Below the pieces are notes generated by a model. The model saw only the letters and a list, made by a program, of their open reading frames with translations, did no database searches and was not told the DNA's origin. From Vescimonas cirricatena (GTDB lineage Bacteria; Bacillota; Clostridia; Oscillospirales; Oscillospiraceae), in NCBI RefSeq assembly GCF_020687045.1, contig NZ_JAJEPW010000003.1:1-64000 (forward strand): a stretch of DNA of 64,000 nucleotides, read 5' to 3'. Shown piece after piece: positions 39,696 to 49,528 of the stretch. Numbering within the stretch: the first letter of the stretch is position 1; the number at the start of each line of letters is the position of its first letter. Made by a program: the position numbers and the translations under genes.

Positions 39696-41141
39696 TTGGA
39701 CAGAAAGCAAGTGCTTCTCGACGACGGGCAGATGGCCCGCCAGCGGGAATTTACCGAAAAAATCCACGCCATGCACCAGGCCCGGGGCCGGACGCCTCTG
39801 GCTCTGGTGGACACCTTCGGGTGCCAGCAGAACGTGGCCGACAGCCAGCATATCCTGGGGATGCTGCGGGACATGGGGTGCGAGTTCACCGACGATGCCG
39901 CCCGGGCGGACATTGTGGTGATGAACACCTGCGCCATCCGGGACCATGCGGAAAAGCGGGTATACGGCACCCTGGGCGCCCTGACCCACACGAAAAAGGC
40001 GAACCCGGAGCAGATCATCTGCCTGTGCGGCTGCATGGCCCAACGGCCGGAGGTGGCCCGGAAGGTCCGGGAGAGCTATCGCCATGTGGACCTGGTGTTC
40101 GGGCCCCAGGCCCTGTGGAAGTTCCCGGAGCTGCTGTACCGGGTGTATACCCGCCGGGGCCGGGTGTTCTCCGTGGAGAACGAGCACGGCTCCATTGCCG
40201 AGGGGATGCCCGTGGTCCGGGAGGGCCGGGTCCGGGCGTGGGTGTCCATCATGTACGGGTGCAACAACTTCTGCTCCTACTGCATCGTCCCCTATGTCCG
40301 GGGCCGGGAGCGCAGCCGCGCCCCGGAGAAGATCGTGGAGGAGGTCCGCCAGCTGGCGGCGGAGGGCTTCAAGGAGATCACCCTGCTGGGCCAGAACGTG
40401 AACTCCTACGGAAAGGACCTGCCGGAGCCCTGGGACTTTGCGGACCTGCTGCGGGAGCTGGACAAGATCGACGGCGACTACCTGATCCGCTTCATGTCGT
40501 CCCAGCCCAAGGACGCCAGCTTTAAGCTGTTCGACACCATGGCCCAAAGCCGCCATGTGGCCCACCAGCTGCACCTGCCGGTGCAGTCCGGCAGCGACCG
40601 GGTGCTGCGGGCCATGAACCGCCCCTATGACCGGGCGAAATACCTGGACCTGATCGGCTATGCCCGGAAGGTCATGCCGGACCTGGTGCTGACGTCGGAC
40701 GTGATTATCGGCTTCCCCGGCGAGACGGAGGCCGAGGCCATGGAGACGGTGGACCTGGTGCGGCAGGTGGAATTCGACGCCCTGTTTACCTTCATCTTCT
40801 CCCCCCGGCCCGGTACCCCGGCGGCCAAAATGGACGATCCGGTGCCCCGGGCGGAGAAGCAGAAGTGGTTCGACATTCTGTGCAGCACCCAGAACGAGAT
40901 TTCCGCCCGGCTCCACGCCGGGTATGTGGGCCGGACCCTGCGGGTGCTGGTGGACGGCGAAACCGACGACGCCCGGTGGCCCCTGTCCGCCCGGACGGCG
41001 GGGGGACGGCTGGTGCACCTGGTGGGGGACAAGTCCGCCCTGGGCCAGTATCGGGACGTGAAGATCACCGACAGCAACACCTGGGCCCTGTTCGGGGAGA
41101 TGCTTCCTGCATCAAAAGAACGTTGTTCTTTTGATGCATAA
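39696..41141 (+). CDS. miaB: tRNA-2-methylthio-N6-dimethylallyladenosine synthase MiaB
   Basis: A 481-residue radical SAM methylthiotransferase acting on i6A37 of tRNAs. It has three N-terminal cluster cysteines (DTFGCQQN, MNTCAIR and LCGCMAQ), the radical SAM motif CNNFCSYC in MYGCNNFCSYCIVPYVRGRE, and a C-terminal TRAM domain. The likely start is TTG at 39696 with GGGAGGT five bases upstream; no ATG is well placed. It works downstream of miaA, which lies in the same block. The last residues (PASKERCSFDA) are encoded by a perfect inverted repeat and look like a late addition. Confidence 0.95.
   Translation: MDRKQVLLDDGQMARQREFTEKIHAMHQARGRTPLALVDTFGCQQNVADSQHILGMLRDMGCEFTDDAARADIVVMNTCAIRDHAEKRVYGTLGALTHTKKANPEQIICLCGCMAQRPEVARKVRESYRHVDLVFGPQALWKFPELLYRVYTRRGRVFSVENEHGSIAEGMPVVREGRVRAWVSIMYGCNNFCSYCIVPYVRGRERSRAPEKIVEEVRQLAAEGFKEITLLGQNVNSYGKDLPEPWDFADLLRELDKIDGDYLIRFMSSQPKDASFKLFDTMAQSRHVAHQLHLPVQSGSDRVLRAMNRPYDRAKYLDLIGYARKVMPDLVLTSDVIIGFPGETEAEAMETVDLVRQVEFDALFTFIFSPRPGTPAAKMDDPVPRAEKQKWFDILCSTQNEISARLHAGYVGRTLRVLVDGETDDARWPLSARTAGGRLVHLVGDKSALGQYRDVKITDSNTWALFGEMLPASKERCSFDA
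41108..41138. repeat. perfect inverted repeat at the miaB 3' end
   Basis: TGCATCAAAAGAAC (41108-41121) is mirrored exactly by GTTCTTTTGATGCA (41125-41138) around GTT. It spans the last miaB codons and ends at the stop codon. No T run follows. The 130-base spacer to mutS is more A/T-rich than its surroundings and otherwise featureless, except for a GCCGC-CTAT-GCGGC hairpin near 41240. Confidence 0.8.
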
Positions 41142-41270
41142 GATACCACGGCCAACGCCGCGAAGCGGGCATATGCCCCATAGAACAATAAGTTTTGCAC
41201 TTTTCAACAATGTTTTCCACCACCATTCGACAGATCAGCCGCCTATGCGGCAGAAAGCGCGGGTGAAACC

Positions 41271-43871
41271 ATGGCAGAGCTGACCCCCATGATGAAGCAG
41301 TATCTGCAGATTAAGGAACAGAATCAGGACGCCATCCTGTTTTTCCGGCTGGGAGATTTTTACGAGATGTTCGGCGACGACGCCCGGAAGGCGTCCAAGG
41401 AGCTGGACCTGACCCTGACCACCCGGGATAAGGACAAGAACAAGAGCTTCGAGGAGAAGATCCCCATGTGCGGCATCCCCTATCACGCCTCGGACGCGTA
41501 TATCGCCCGGCTCATCGCCAAGGGCTACAAGGTAGCCATCTGCGAGCAGACCGAGGACCCTGCCACGGCCAAGGGGCTGGTGGACCGGGACATCATCCGG
41601 GTGGTGACCCCCGGCACGGTCATTGACGCGGCCTGCCTGGAGGAGGGACGCTCCAACTTCTGCGCGGGGCTGTATCTGGACGACACCTGCGCGGGCTTCA
41701 GCGTGTGCGACATCTCCACTGGCAAGACCCACGTCACCGCCTTCCAGGGTCCGGACCGGGCGGAGCACCTGCTCAACGAGCTGGGGCGGTTTTCCCCGGC
41801 GGAGGCGGTGGTGAACCAGGCGGCCTACGACTGCGGGCCGCTGCTGAGTCTGATGCAGGATAAGCTCCACTGCCATGTGGAGCGGCTGCCTGCCGGGCGC
41901 TTTCAATTGCAGGAGGCGGAAAGGACCGTCCGCACCCAGTTCGGCGACGAGGCCGCCGCCCGGCTGCCCAAGGGGAATCCCGCGGCGGCGCTGTCGCTGG
42001 GAGCCCTGCTGGGCTATCTCCACGAGACGCAGAAAACCGACCTGCGCCATGTGGACGACCTGGACTATTATCAGCAGGGGCAGTTTATGGAGCTGGACCT
42101 GACGGCCCGGCGGAATCTGGAGCTGACGGAGACCCTGCGCAGCAAGGAGAAAAAGGGCAGCCTCCTGTGGGTGCTGGACAAGACCAAGACCCCCATGGGC
42201 GGGCGGATGCTCCGCAGCTGGCTGGAGCGGCCCCTGCTGTCCGTAACGGCCATCACCCGCCGCAGCGGCGCCGTGGGCCAGCTGGTGGACCACACCATGA
42301 CCCGGGAGGAGCTGGCCCTGGCCCTGTCCGGCATCGGCGACATGGAGCGGCTGGTGGGCCGCATTGTATACGGCACCGCCGGGGGCCGGGACGTGGTATC
42401 CCTGAAAAACGCCATGGCGCGGCTTCCCCATGTAAAGGAGCTGCTGTCGGCCTTTGACCGGGGCCGCCTGGGGGAGCTGGCCCAGCTGGACCCCCTGGAG
42501 GACCTGACGGACCTCATCGGCCGCACCCTGTGCGACGATCCCCCCTTCTCCGTCCGGGAGGGGGAGTTCATCCGGGAGGGCTTCGACCCGGAGGTGGACC
42601 GCCTGCGGAGCATCCTCCATGGCGGCAAGGGCGTCATCGCCTCCATGGAGGCCGCCGAAAAGGAGAAAACCGGCATCCGCACCCTGAAGATCGGATACAA
42701 CAAGGTATTCGGATACTACATCGAGGTGTCCAACTCCTTCAAGGACCAGGTGCCGGATACCTATATCCGCAAGCAGACCCTGGTCAACGGCGAGCGCTAT
42801 ATTACCCAGGAGCTGAAGGACCTGGAGCACGACATTCTGTCCGCCTCGGACCGGGTGTCGGCCCTGGAATATGAGCTGTTCACCCGCCTGCGGCAGGAGC
42901 TGAGCGGCCATGTGGCCCGGATCCAGGCCACCGCCGCCGCCGTGGCGGAGGCGGACTGCCTGTGCTCCCTGGCGGCGGTGGCAGTGAAGAACAACTACTG
43001 CTGCCCGGCGGTGGACGAGTCCGGGGTCATCGAAATCCACCAGGGACGCCACCCGGTGGTGGAGGCCATGCGGCCTGACGCCCTGTTTGTGCCCAACGAC
43101 ACCTATATGGGCCGCAGCGAGGACCGGGTGTCCATCATCACCGGCCCCAACATGGCGGGCAAGTCCACCTATATGCGCCAGGTGGCGCTGATGGTGCTCA
43201 TGGCCCAGATCGGGTCCTTTGTCCCGGCCAAGGCCGCAAGGCTTGGCATCGTGGACCGGATCTTCACCCGCATCGGGGCCTCCGACGACCTGTCGGCGGG
43301 ACAGTCCACCTTTATGGTGGAGATGACGGAGGTCAGCGACATTCTGCGCACCGCCACCGCCGACAGCCTGCTGATCCTGGACGAGATCGGCCGGGGCACC
43401 TCCACCTTCGACGGCATGAGCATCGCCCGGGCGGTGCTGGAATACTGCGCCGACCCCAAGCGCCTGGGGGCCAAGACCCTGTTTGCCACCCACTATCACG
43501 AGCTGACCGCCATGGAGGGGACCCTTCCCGGCGTGAAGAACTATAACATCGCCGTCCGCACCCGGGGGGAGGAGATCGTGTTCCTGCGGAAGATCGTCCC
43601 CGGCGGCGCGGACCGCAGCTACGGCATCGAGGTGGCCAAGCTGGCGGGCCTGCCGGAGGCGGTGGTGTCCCGGGCCAGAAAAATCCTCCGGCAGCTGGAG
43701 GAGGAGTCCGGCCACCCGGCGGCAGCCCCCGCTCCCCGGGAGGACCAGGTGTCCTTTGCCGCCGTGGCCGAGGGGGAGGTCATCGACCGGCTGCGCCGGG
43801 CCCAGGTGGACTCCCTGACGCCCCTGGAGGCCCTGCAGCTGCTGTATGAGCTGAAAAAGAAGCTGACGTAA
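41271..43871 (+). CDS. mutS: DNA mismatch repair protein MutS
   Basis: An 866-residue mismatch sensor. The N-terminal mismatch-binding motif is FFRLGDFYEMFGDDA (the Phe-x-Glu wedge reads FYE). Connector and lever domains follow, then Walker A GPNMAGKST near residue 625, Walker B LILDEIGRGTSTFDG, FATHYHEL and the C-terminal helix-turn-helix (LTPLEALQLLYELKKKL). It sits with mutL 17 bases downstream in one operon. The ribosome site before the ATG is weak (GGGTGA). Confidence 0.98.
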   Translation: MAELTPMMKQYLQIKEQNQDAILFFRLGDFYEMFGDDARKASKELDLTLTTRDKDKNKSFEEKIPMCGIPYHASDAYIARLIAKGYKVAICEQTEDPATAKGLVDRDIIRVVTPGTVIDAACLEEGRSNFCAGLYLDDTCAGFSVCDISTGKTHVTAFQGPDRAEHLLNELGRFSPAEAVVNQAAYDCGPLLSLMQDKLHCHVERLPAGRFQLQEAERTVRTQFGDEAAARLPKGNPAAALSLGALLGYLHETQKTDLRHVDDLDYYQQGQFMELDLTARRNLELTETLRSKEKKGSLLWVLDKTKTPMGGRMLRSWLERPLLSVTAITRRSGAVGQLVDHTMTREELALALSGIGDMERLVGRIVYGTAGGRDVVSLKNAMARLPHVKELLSAFDRGRLGELAQLDPLEDLTDLIGRTLCDDPPFSVREGEFIREGFDPEVDRLRSILHGGKGVIASMEAAEKEKTGIRTLKIGYNKVFGYYIEVSNSFKDQVPDTYIRKQTLVNGERYITQELKDLEHDILSASDRVSALEYELFTRLRQELSGHVARIQATAAAVAEADCLCSLAAVAVKNNYCCPAVDESGVIEIHQGRHPVVEAMRPDALFVPNDTYMGRSEDRVSIITGPNMAGKSTYMRQVALMVLMAQIGSFVPAKAARLGIVDRIFTRIGASDDLSAGQSTFMVEMTEVSDILRTATADSLLILDEIGRGTSTFDGMSIARAVLEYCADPKRLGAKTLFATHYHELTAMEGTLPGVKNYNIAVRTRGEEIVFLRKIVPGGADRSYGIEVAKLAGLPEAVVSRARKILRQLEEESGHPAAAPAPREDQVSFAAVAEGEVIDRLRRAQVDSLTPLEALQLLYELKKKLT

Positions 43872-43888
43872 CACGAAAGGACAACTCT

Positions 43889-45793
43889 ATGCCTGATATT
43901 CAATGCCTGCCCCGGCACGTGGCGGACCTGATCGCCGCCGGCGAGGTGGTGGAGCGGCCCGCCAGCGTGGCCAAGGAGCTGCTGGAAAACGCCCTGGACG
44001 CCGGGGCTACCGCCATCGTGGCGGAGGTGCAGCACGGGGGCCTCACCTATCTGCGGATGACGGACAACGGCTGCGGCATCGCGCCCCAGCAGCTGCCCAC
44101 GGCGTTTCTGCGCCATGCCACCAGCAAGCTGCGCACCGCCGGGGACCTGGTTGCCATCGGCACCCTGGGCTTCCGGGGGGAGGCGCTGGCCGCTATTTCC
44201 GCCGTGTCCCGGGTGGATATTTTCACCCGCCAGACCGGGGCCCAGACCGGGGCCTCCCTGCATCTGGAGGGGGGCGTGCCGGGCCAGGTGGAGGAGATCG
44301 GGTGCCCGGAGGGCACCACCATCTGCGTGCGGGACCTGTTTTACAACACCCCCGCCCGGATGAAATTCATGAAAAAGGACAGCGCCGAGGGAGCCGCCGT
44401 GGCGGGCATCGTCCAGCACCTGGCCCTGAGCCATCCGGAGGTGTCCTTCAAGCTGCTGCGGGACGGGGCCGAGGTGCTCCACACCCCCGGCGACGGGCAG
44501 CTGCTGTCCGCCGTATACGCGGCCATGGGCCGGGACTTCGCCATGGGCCTGCAGGAGGTCCGGGGCTGCGGCGGCGACGTGCAGGTGTCGGGCTATGTGA
44601 CCCGGCCCCTGAACGGCCACGGCACCCGGGGCCGCCAGCTGTTCTTCGTCAACGGCCGGTTCGTGAAAAGCCAGCTGCTGTCGGCGGCCCTGGAGGAGGC
44701 GTACCGCAACCGCCTGCTGAAGGGGAAGTTCCCCGGCTGCGTGCTGCATCTGACCCTGCCGGAGGACCGGGTGGACGTGAACGTGCACCCGGCCAAGACC
44801 GTGGTGAAATTCGTATCCGACAAAACCGCCTTTGACGCGGTGTACTATACCGTCATGGACGCCCTGAACCGGGCGGAACAGCCCGCCCGGCAGGAGGAAA
44901 AGCCCTTTTACCGGACCATGACCGCCCAGGAGTTCCGGCAGCAGCAGAAGCCCCAGCCGGAGAAGCCGCCGCTGGGCAGCTATACTGCCCGGCCCGCCGC
45001 CCCGGCCCGGCCGGTGCACCCGGCGGAACAGCCGGCCCTGGCGGTGCGGGACGTGGCCCCGGAGCCGGGGAAGGCCTTCACGGCCCCCACGGCCCGGCCC
45101 GGCGTCAGCTATCACATCACCCCGCCGTCCCCGGCCCCTGCGGCAGAGCCGCAGGAACCGGCGCCTGTGCGGGAGGAACCGCCTGTGCAGGAGACGGTAT
45201 CCCTGCCGGAGCAGGTGACCCTGGAGCCGCCCAGGGAGGCCCCCTGGCGCATCGCCGGGGAGGTGCTGCGGACCTATATCATCTGCGAGGACGAGGAGGA
45301 GAACGTGTGGCTTATCGACAAGCACGCCGCCCATGAGCGGGTGCGGTTTGACGCGCTGAAGGCCGCCGCGGAGCCGGTGATGACCCAGACCCTGCTGGAG
45401 CCGTTGGCGGTGGAGCTGCCGCCGGAGGACTGCGCGGCGATGCTGGAGCAGCTGCCGCTGCTGGAGCGGTATGGCTTCCGGTGCGAGGATTTCGGCGGCG
45501 CGGTGCTGGTGCGGGAGGTACCCGGCGATATCGACGACCCCGCCGGGGCCCTGGAGGAGCTGGCGGAGGACCTGCGGCTGAACCGGGCGGACCCGGACGC
45601 GGCCCGGGACAGCCTGCTGTCCACCATGGCCTGCAAATCCGCCATCAAGGCCGGGATGCACACCGACCCCGCCGAGCTGCGGCGTCTGGTGGACCGGGTC
45701 CAGTCCGGGGAGATCCAGTATTGCCCCCATGGCCGCCCGGTGGCGGTGAAGCTCAGCAAATACCAGGTGGAAAAAATGTTCAAGCGGGCGTGA
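43889..45793 (+). CDS. mutL: DNA mismatch repair protein MutL
   Basis: A 634-residue protein. GHKL ATPase N-terminus with ENALDAGAT, DNGCGI and GFRGEAL, then a Pro/Glu-rich linker (about residues 330-440), then the C-terminal domain. Endonuclease motifs are present: IDKHAAHERVRFD (the DQHAxxExxxxE motif, with Lys for Gln and Asp for the last Glu), ACKSAIKAG and CPHGRP. It is therefore probably a latent nicking endonuclease, as in Gram-positives without MutH. Confidence 0.97.
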   Translation: MPDIQCLPRHVADLIAAGEVVERPASVAKELLENALDAGATAIVAEVQHGGLTYLRMTDNGCGIAPQQLPTAFLRHATSKLRTAGDLVAIGTLGFRGEALAAISAVSRVDIFTRQTGAQTGASLHLEGGVPGQVEEIGCPEGTTICVRDLFYNTPARMKFMKKDSAEGAAVAGIVQHLALSHPEVSFKLLRDGAEVLHTPGDGQLLSAVYAAMGRDFAMGLQEVRGCGGDVQVSGYVTRPLNGHGTRGRQLFFVNGRFVKSQLLSAALEEAYRNRLLKGKFPGCVLHLTLPEDRVDVNVHPAKTVVKFVSDKTAFDAVYYTVMDALNRAEQPARQEEKPFYRTMTAQEFRQQQKPQPEKPPLGSYTARPAAPARPVHPAEQPALAVRDVAPEPGKAFTAPTARPGVSYHITPPSPAPAAEPQEPAPVREEPPVQETVSLPEQVTLEPPREAPWRIAGEVLRTYIICEDEEENVWLIDKHAAHERVRFDALKAAAEPVMTQTLLEPLAVELPPEDCAAMLEQLPLLERYGFRCEDFGGAVLVREVPGDIDDPAGALEELAEDLRLNRADPDAARDSLLSTMACKSAIKAGMHTDPAELRRLVDRVQSGEIQYCPHGRPVAVKLSKYQVEKMFKRA

Positions 45794-45813
45794 CGCCCGG
45801 AAAGGAGCGGCCT

Positions 45814-46758
45814 ATGGCCCCCAGGGTCCTGTGTGTGGTGGGTCCCACCGCCAGCGGAAAAACGAAAATGGCCGTGGCTCTGGCCCGGCGGCTGAACGGC
45901 GAGGTGGTGTCCGTGGACTCCATGCAGATCTACCGGGGCATGACCATCGGCACCGCCGCCCCCACGGCGGAGGAGATGGAGGGGGTCCCCCATCACATGA
46001 TCGCCGTGGCGGACCCGGCGGAGCAGTGGTCTGCGGCCCGGTTCTGCCAGGCGGCGGACGCCTGCATCCAGGATATTCTCAGCCGGGGAAAGCTCCCGGT
46101 GCTGGCCGGAGGCACGGGCCTGTACCTGGACGCCCTGATCCGGGGAGACGACTTTGCCCCCGGCTGCCAGGGGGGGCAGACCCGCCTGCGGCTTCAGCAG
46201 GAGCTGCGGGAGCTGGGGCCCCGGGAGATGCTGCGGCGGCTGGAGGCCGTGGACCCGGAGACGGCGGCGCGGCTGCACCTGCGGGACGAAAAGCGCATCC
46301 TCCGGGCCCTGGAGGTATATGAGGAGACCGGGGAGCCCATGTCCCGGCGGGACAGGCGGGGCCGGGAAAAGCCGGACCGGTACCAGGCGGTGTATATCGG
46401 GCTGAGCTTCCGGGACCGGGCGGACCTGCGGGAGCGCATCGACCGCCGGGTGGACGAGATGGTCCGCCGGGGGCTTTTGCAGGAGGTGCAGGCGCTTCTG
46501 GCCGGGGGCCTTCCCCGGGACGCCACGGCCCTGCAGGCCATCGGATACAAGCAGTTCCTGGCGGTGGCCGACGGCACGGCCACGGCGGACCAGGCGGTGG
46601 AGGAGGTCAAGCTCCGCTCCCGCCAATATGCCAAGCGGCAGCTGACCTGGCTGCGGCGGAACCCGGCGATCCACTGGATCTACTGGGACAAGGAGCCGGA
46701 TTTCCCGGCGGCTCTCCAGAATGCGACAGATTTTCTCACGGCCCATGGCTTAGGATAA
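45814..46758 (+). CDS. miaA: tRNA dimethylallyltransferase MiaA
   Basis: A 314-residue enzyme that transfers a dimethylallyl group to A37 of tRNAs reading U-initial codons. P-loop GPTASGKT, DSMQIYRGMTIGTAAPT, VLAGGTGLYLDAL, and IGYKQFL with RQYAKRQLTWLRR. The ATG at 45814 is six bases from AAAGGAG; longer in-frame readings start inside mutL. Its product is the substrate of MiaB. Confidence 0.96.
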   Translation: MAPRVLCVVGPTASGKTKMAVALARRLNGEVVSVDSMQIYRGMTIGTAAPTAEEMEGVPHHMIAVADPAEQWSAARFCQAADACIQDILSRGKLPVLAGGTGLYLDALIRGDDFAPGCQGGQTRLRLQQELRELGPREMLRRLEAVDPETAARLHLRDEKRILRALEVYEETGEPMSRRDRRGREKPDRYQAVYIGLSFRDRADLRERIDRRVDEMVRRGLLQEVQALLAGGLPRDATALQAIGYKQFLAVADGTATADQAVEEVKLRSRQYAKRQLTWLRRNPAIHWIYWDKEPDFPAALQNATDFLTAHGLG

Positions 46759-46804
46759 GGGCAGGCGGACAGCCGTCCGCACAAAGAGAAAAGGAGCATT
46801 CGTT

Positions 46805-47038
46805 ATGCAGAAAAACAACCTTCAGGACATCTTTTTGACCAAAGTCCGCAAGCAGAGCCTGCCCGTGACCGTGTTTCTGATGAACGGTTTCCAGATGCGG
46901 GGCAGCGTCACCGGCTTCGACAGCTTCACCGTGGTGCTGGACACCGACGGCAGGCAGCAGGTGATTTATAAGCACGCTATATCTACGATTGTCCCGCTAC
47001 ACCCGGTGGCCCTGTACGACCCGGAGGCGCAGACCTGA
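46805..47038 (+). CDS. hfq: RNA chaperone Hfq
   Basis: A 77-residue protein. NLQDIFLTKVRKQSLPVTVF, the Sm1 core GFQMRGSVTGFDSFTVVLD and the Sm2 YKHAIST are the Hfq hallmarks, and the C-terminal tail is short as in Gram-positives. It is placed after miaA as in many bacteria. Confidence 0.96.
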   Translation: MQKNNLQDIFLTKVRKQSLPVTVFLMNGFQMRGSVTGFDSFTVVLDTDGRQQVIYKHAISTIVPLHPVALYDPEAQT

Positions 47039-47043
47039 CCGGC

Positions 47044-47065
47044 GGCGGGGCACGTGGGCCCCGCC
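47044..47065. repeat. GC-rich hairpin after hfq
   Basis: GGCGGGGC/GCCCCGCC stem followed by CTACG. It shares the CCCTACG string with the repeat near position 103, so both may be of one intergenic repeat family. No T run follows. Confidence 0.5.
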
Positions 47066-47110
47066 CTACGAAATGAATGGATTCCCGGGAATCGCCAAAG
47101 GAGGTACGTT

Positions 47111-48325
47111 ATGAAATCCACCCGCGTATTCAAAATTCTGTCCATTGCCCTGGCGGCGGCGGTGGTGTTCTATTTCCTGGTCCAGGGGGTGCGGTATCTG
47201 ACGAACCCCTACGCCACCACCCGGGTGTATACCAGCACCACGGAGGATGCCGTGGAGGCCTCCGGCTGGCTGGTGCGGGAGGAGGAGACCTTCCGCACCG
47301 ATGCCGGGACCCTGAGTCCCACCCGGGAGGAGGGGGAGAAGGTGGGCCAGGGCCAGGTCATCGCCGCCACCTATGACAGCCCCGGGGCCCTGGAGGCCGT
47401 GGCCCAGATCCAGGCCAAGCGGCTCCAGCTGGAGCAGCTGGAGTATGCCCTGTCCTCCTACCTGAACCCCGACGCCGCCCTGAAGCTGGACGGCTCCATC
47501 TCCGACGACATCATGGCCCTGCGGAAGAACCTCACTGACGGGGACTATACCGCCGCCTCCGGCGACCTGTCCCAGCTGAAGGCCGCCATCGTCAAGCGCA
47601 GCCGGGCCTATACCTCCAGCCAGGAGATCAAGGCCGAGATCACCGCCGTGCAGGACGAGATCGACTCTTTGCAGGCGGGACTCACCGGCGCGGCCAACAT
47701 CACCGCCCCCCGGGCGGGGACCTACTCCGCCGTGTGCGACGGATACGAGTCCGTGCTGACCCCGGCGGGGCTGGATGACCTGACCCCCAGCGCCCTGGAC
47801 AAGCTCACCGCCGGGGAGAATAACGCCAACGTGGGAAAGCTCATCTACGGCAACACCTGGTACTATGCCGCCGCCGTCACCCAGGAGGAGGCCCAGCGCA
47901 TCGCCGGCTGCGGCAACGTGTCCCTGCGGCTGACCAAAGGCATCACCGATGACATCGCCGCCACGGTCCACTCCGTCGGCCCGGCGGAGGACGGCCGGTG
48001 CGTGGTGGTGCTGGCCTGCCGGGAGTATCTGGCGGAGACCACCCAGCTGCGGCACCAGACGGCCCAGATCGTGCTCCACAGCTACACCGGGCTGCGTCTG
48101 CCCTCCGTGTGCCTGCGGCAGCAGGAGGACGGGACCCTGGGGGTTTACTGCGCCCAGGGCAGCTTCTCCCGGTTCAAGCCGGTGGACATGGTGTACCAGG
48201 GAGATGACTATGTGCTGGTGTCGGTGCCCCAGAACACCGACGGACTGGACACCCTGCGTCCCGGGGACGAGGTCATCATGACCGGCGTCACCCTGGACGG
48301 CTCACAGATATTGACAGGAGATTAA
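47111..48325 (+). CDS. HlyD-like membrane-anchored adaptor protein
   Basis: A 404-residue protein. One N-terminal membrane segment (residues 7-27), then a beta-barrel/lipoyl-like region (ASGWLVREEETFRTDAGTLS, then VGQGQVIAATYDS), a coiled-coil stretch at about 95-195 (QLEQLEYALSSYL and onward), and a mirrored second half. This is the layout of HlyD-type efflux adaptors. There is no transporter beside it. Its setting between hfq and ylmE-sepF-divIVA suggests an envelope or division-linked role; that is inference. GGAGGT precedes the ATG. Confidence 0.75.
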   Translation: MKSTRVFKILSIALAAAVVFYFLVQGVRYLTNPYATTRVYTSTTEDAVEASGWLVREEETFRTDAGTLSPTREEGEKVGQGQVIAATYDSPGALEAVAQIQAKRLQLEQLEYALSSYLNPDAALKLDGSISDDIMALRKNLTDGDYTAASGDLSQLKAAIVKRSRAYTSSQEIKAEITAVQDEIDSLQAGLTGAANITAPRAGTYSAVCDGYESVLTPAGLDDLTPSALDKLTAGENNANVGKLIYGNTWYYAAAVTQEEAQRIAGCGNVSLRLTKGITDDIAATVHSVGPAEDGRCVVVLACREYLAETTQLRHQTAQIVLHSYTGLRLPSVCLRQQEDGTLGVYCAQGSFSRFKPVDMVYQGDDYVLVSVPQNTDGLDTLRPGDEVIMTGVTLDGSQILTGD

Positions 48326-48348
48326 TACGGGAAAGGAAGGCTTTCACT

Positions 48349-49044
48349 ATGTCTATTGCGGAGAACATTGCCGCCGTCCGGCAGCAGATGGACCAGGCGG
48401 CCCGGGAGACCGGCCGCACCGGCGCCGACATCATCCTGGTGGGCGCCAGCAAAATGAACGACGCTGCCGCCTGCCAGGAGGCCATTGCCGCCGGTATTGA
48501 CGCCCTGGGGGAAAACCGGGTCCAGGAGATGACCGCCAAGCTGGCGGAAAACGCCTATGAGGGCCGTCCCCTGCACTTTATCGGCCATTTGCAGCGCAAC
48601 AAGGTCCGCCAGGTGGTGGGCAAGGCCGATCTGATCCAGTCTGTGGGCAGCGCGGAGCTTTTGCAGGAGATCGAAAAGGCCGCCGGAAGACTGGAGCTCT
48701 GCCAGGATATCCTGCTGGAGGTGAACATCGGCGGCGAGGCCGCCAAAAGCGGCTTTTCCCCGGATCAGATCCACGCTGCGGCGGAGATGGCCCGGGCCCT
48801 GCCCCACGTGCAGGTGCGGGGACTGATGACCATCCCCCCGGTGGCGGCGGAGCCCCACGGAAATTTGGCATATTTCGAGAAAATGCGCTGGCTTTATGTT
48901 GACATCAATGCAAAAATATACGATAATAAGATGGAATATCTCTCAATGGGCATGAGCGGCGACTTCGCCGACGCCATCCGGTGCGGCAGCAACATGATCC
49001 GGGTGGGCACGGCGATCTTCGGCGCGCGGGACTATACGAAATAA
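48349..49044 (+). CDS. ylmE: PLP-homeostasis protein YlmE/YggS
   Basis: A 231-residue pyridoxal-phosphate-binding barrel protein. The PLP lysine is Lys35 in LVGASKM. HFIGHLQRNKVR, LLEVNIGGEAAKSG, RGLMTIPP and SMGMSGDFADAIRCGSNMIR follow. The family balances cellular PLP and keto-acid pools and has no known catalytic activity. It heads the ylmE-sepF-divIVA cluster typical of Firmicutes. Confidence 0.95.
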   Translation: MSIAENIAAVRQQMDQAARETGRTGADIILVGASKMNDAAACQEAIAAGIDALGENRVQEMTAKLAENAYEGRPLHFIGHLQRNKVRQVVGKADLIQSVGSAELLQEIEKAAGRLELCQDILLEVNIGGEAAKSGFSPDQIHAAAEMARALPHVQVRGLMTIPPVAAEPHGNLAYFEKMRWLYVDINAKIYDNKMEYLSMGMSGDFADAIRCGSNMIRVGTAIFGARDYTK

Positions 49045-49062
49045 AGAGCAGGAGGGACGCAT

Positions 49063-49497
49063 ATGAGCCTGAAGGACGAGTTCAGAAAGTTTATCCACCC
49101 CTATGACGAGGAGGATGAACCGGAGGAGTATCAGGAGGAGCGCCCGGAGCGTCCCCGCCGGGACGAGGAGCGCCGCAGCGACGACCGCCGCAGCAAGGTG
49201 GTGAACATCAACTCCGCCGGGCAGCTGAAGGTGGTGCTGATGAAGCCGGTGAAGTTTGACGAGGATGCCAACACCATTGCTGACCATCTGATGGAAAAGC
49301 GCACGGTGGTGATGAATATGGAGAACACCGACCCGGATATCGCCCGGCGTCTGCTGGACTTCGTGTCCGGCGTGGCCTACGCCACCAGCGGCAACGTCAA
49401 GCGCGTGGCGGCCAAGACCTATATCGTCACCCCCTATTCGGTGGACCTGATGGGGGACCTGATCGACGGACTGGAAAACAGCGGCCTGTATATGTGA
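49063..49497 (+). CDS. sepF: cell division protein SepF
   Basis: A 144-residue protein. A charged N-terminal region with a membrane-targeting start and acidic linker (residues 14-45) is followed by the SepF core VVLMKPVKFDEDANTIADHL and RRLLDFVSGVAYATSGNVKR. It polymerises and ties FtsZ to the membrane. Confidence 0.95.
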   Translation: MSLKDEFRKFIHPYDEEDEPEEYQEERPERPRRDEERRSDDRRSKVVNINSAGQLKVVLMKPVKFDEDANTIADHLMEKRTVVMNMENTDPDIARRLLDFVSGVAYATSGNVKRVAAKTYIVTPYSVDLMGDLIDGLENSGLYM

Positions 49498-49528
49498 CGG
49501 ACCGAGAGAGAATACGGAGGGATAGAGC

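Noticed and set aside
41142..41270. A small gene between miaB and mutS
   Set aside because: No open frame with a ribosome site and no recognisable peptide.
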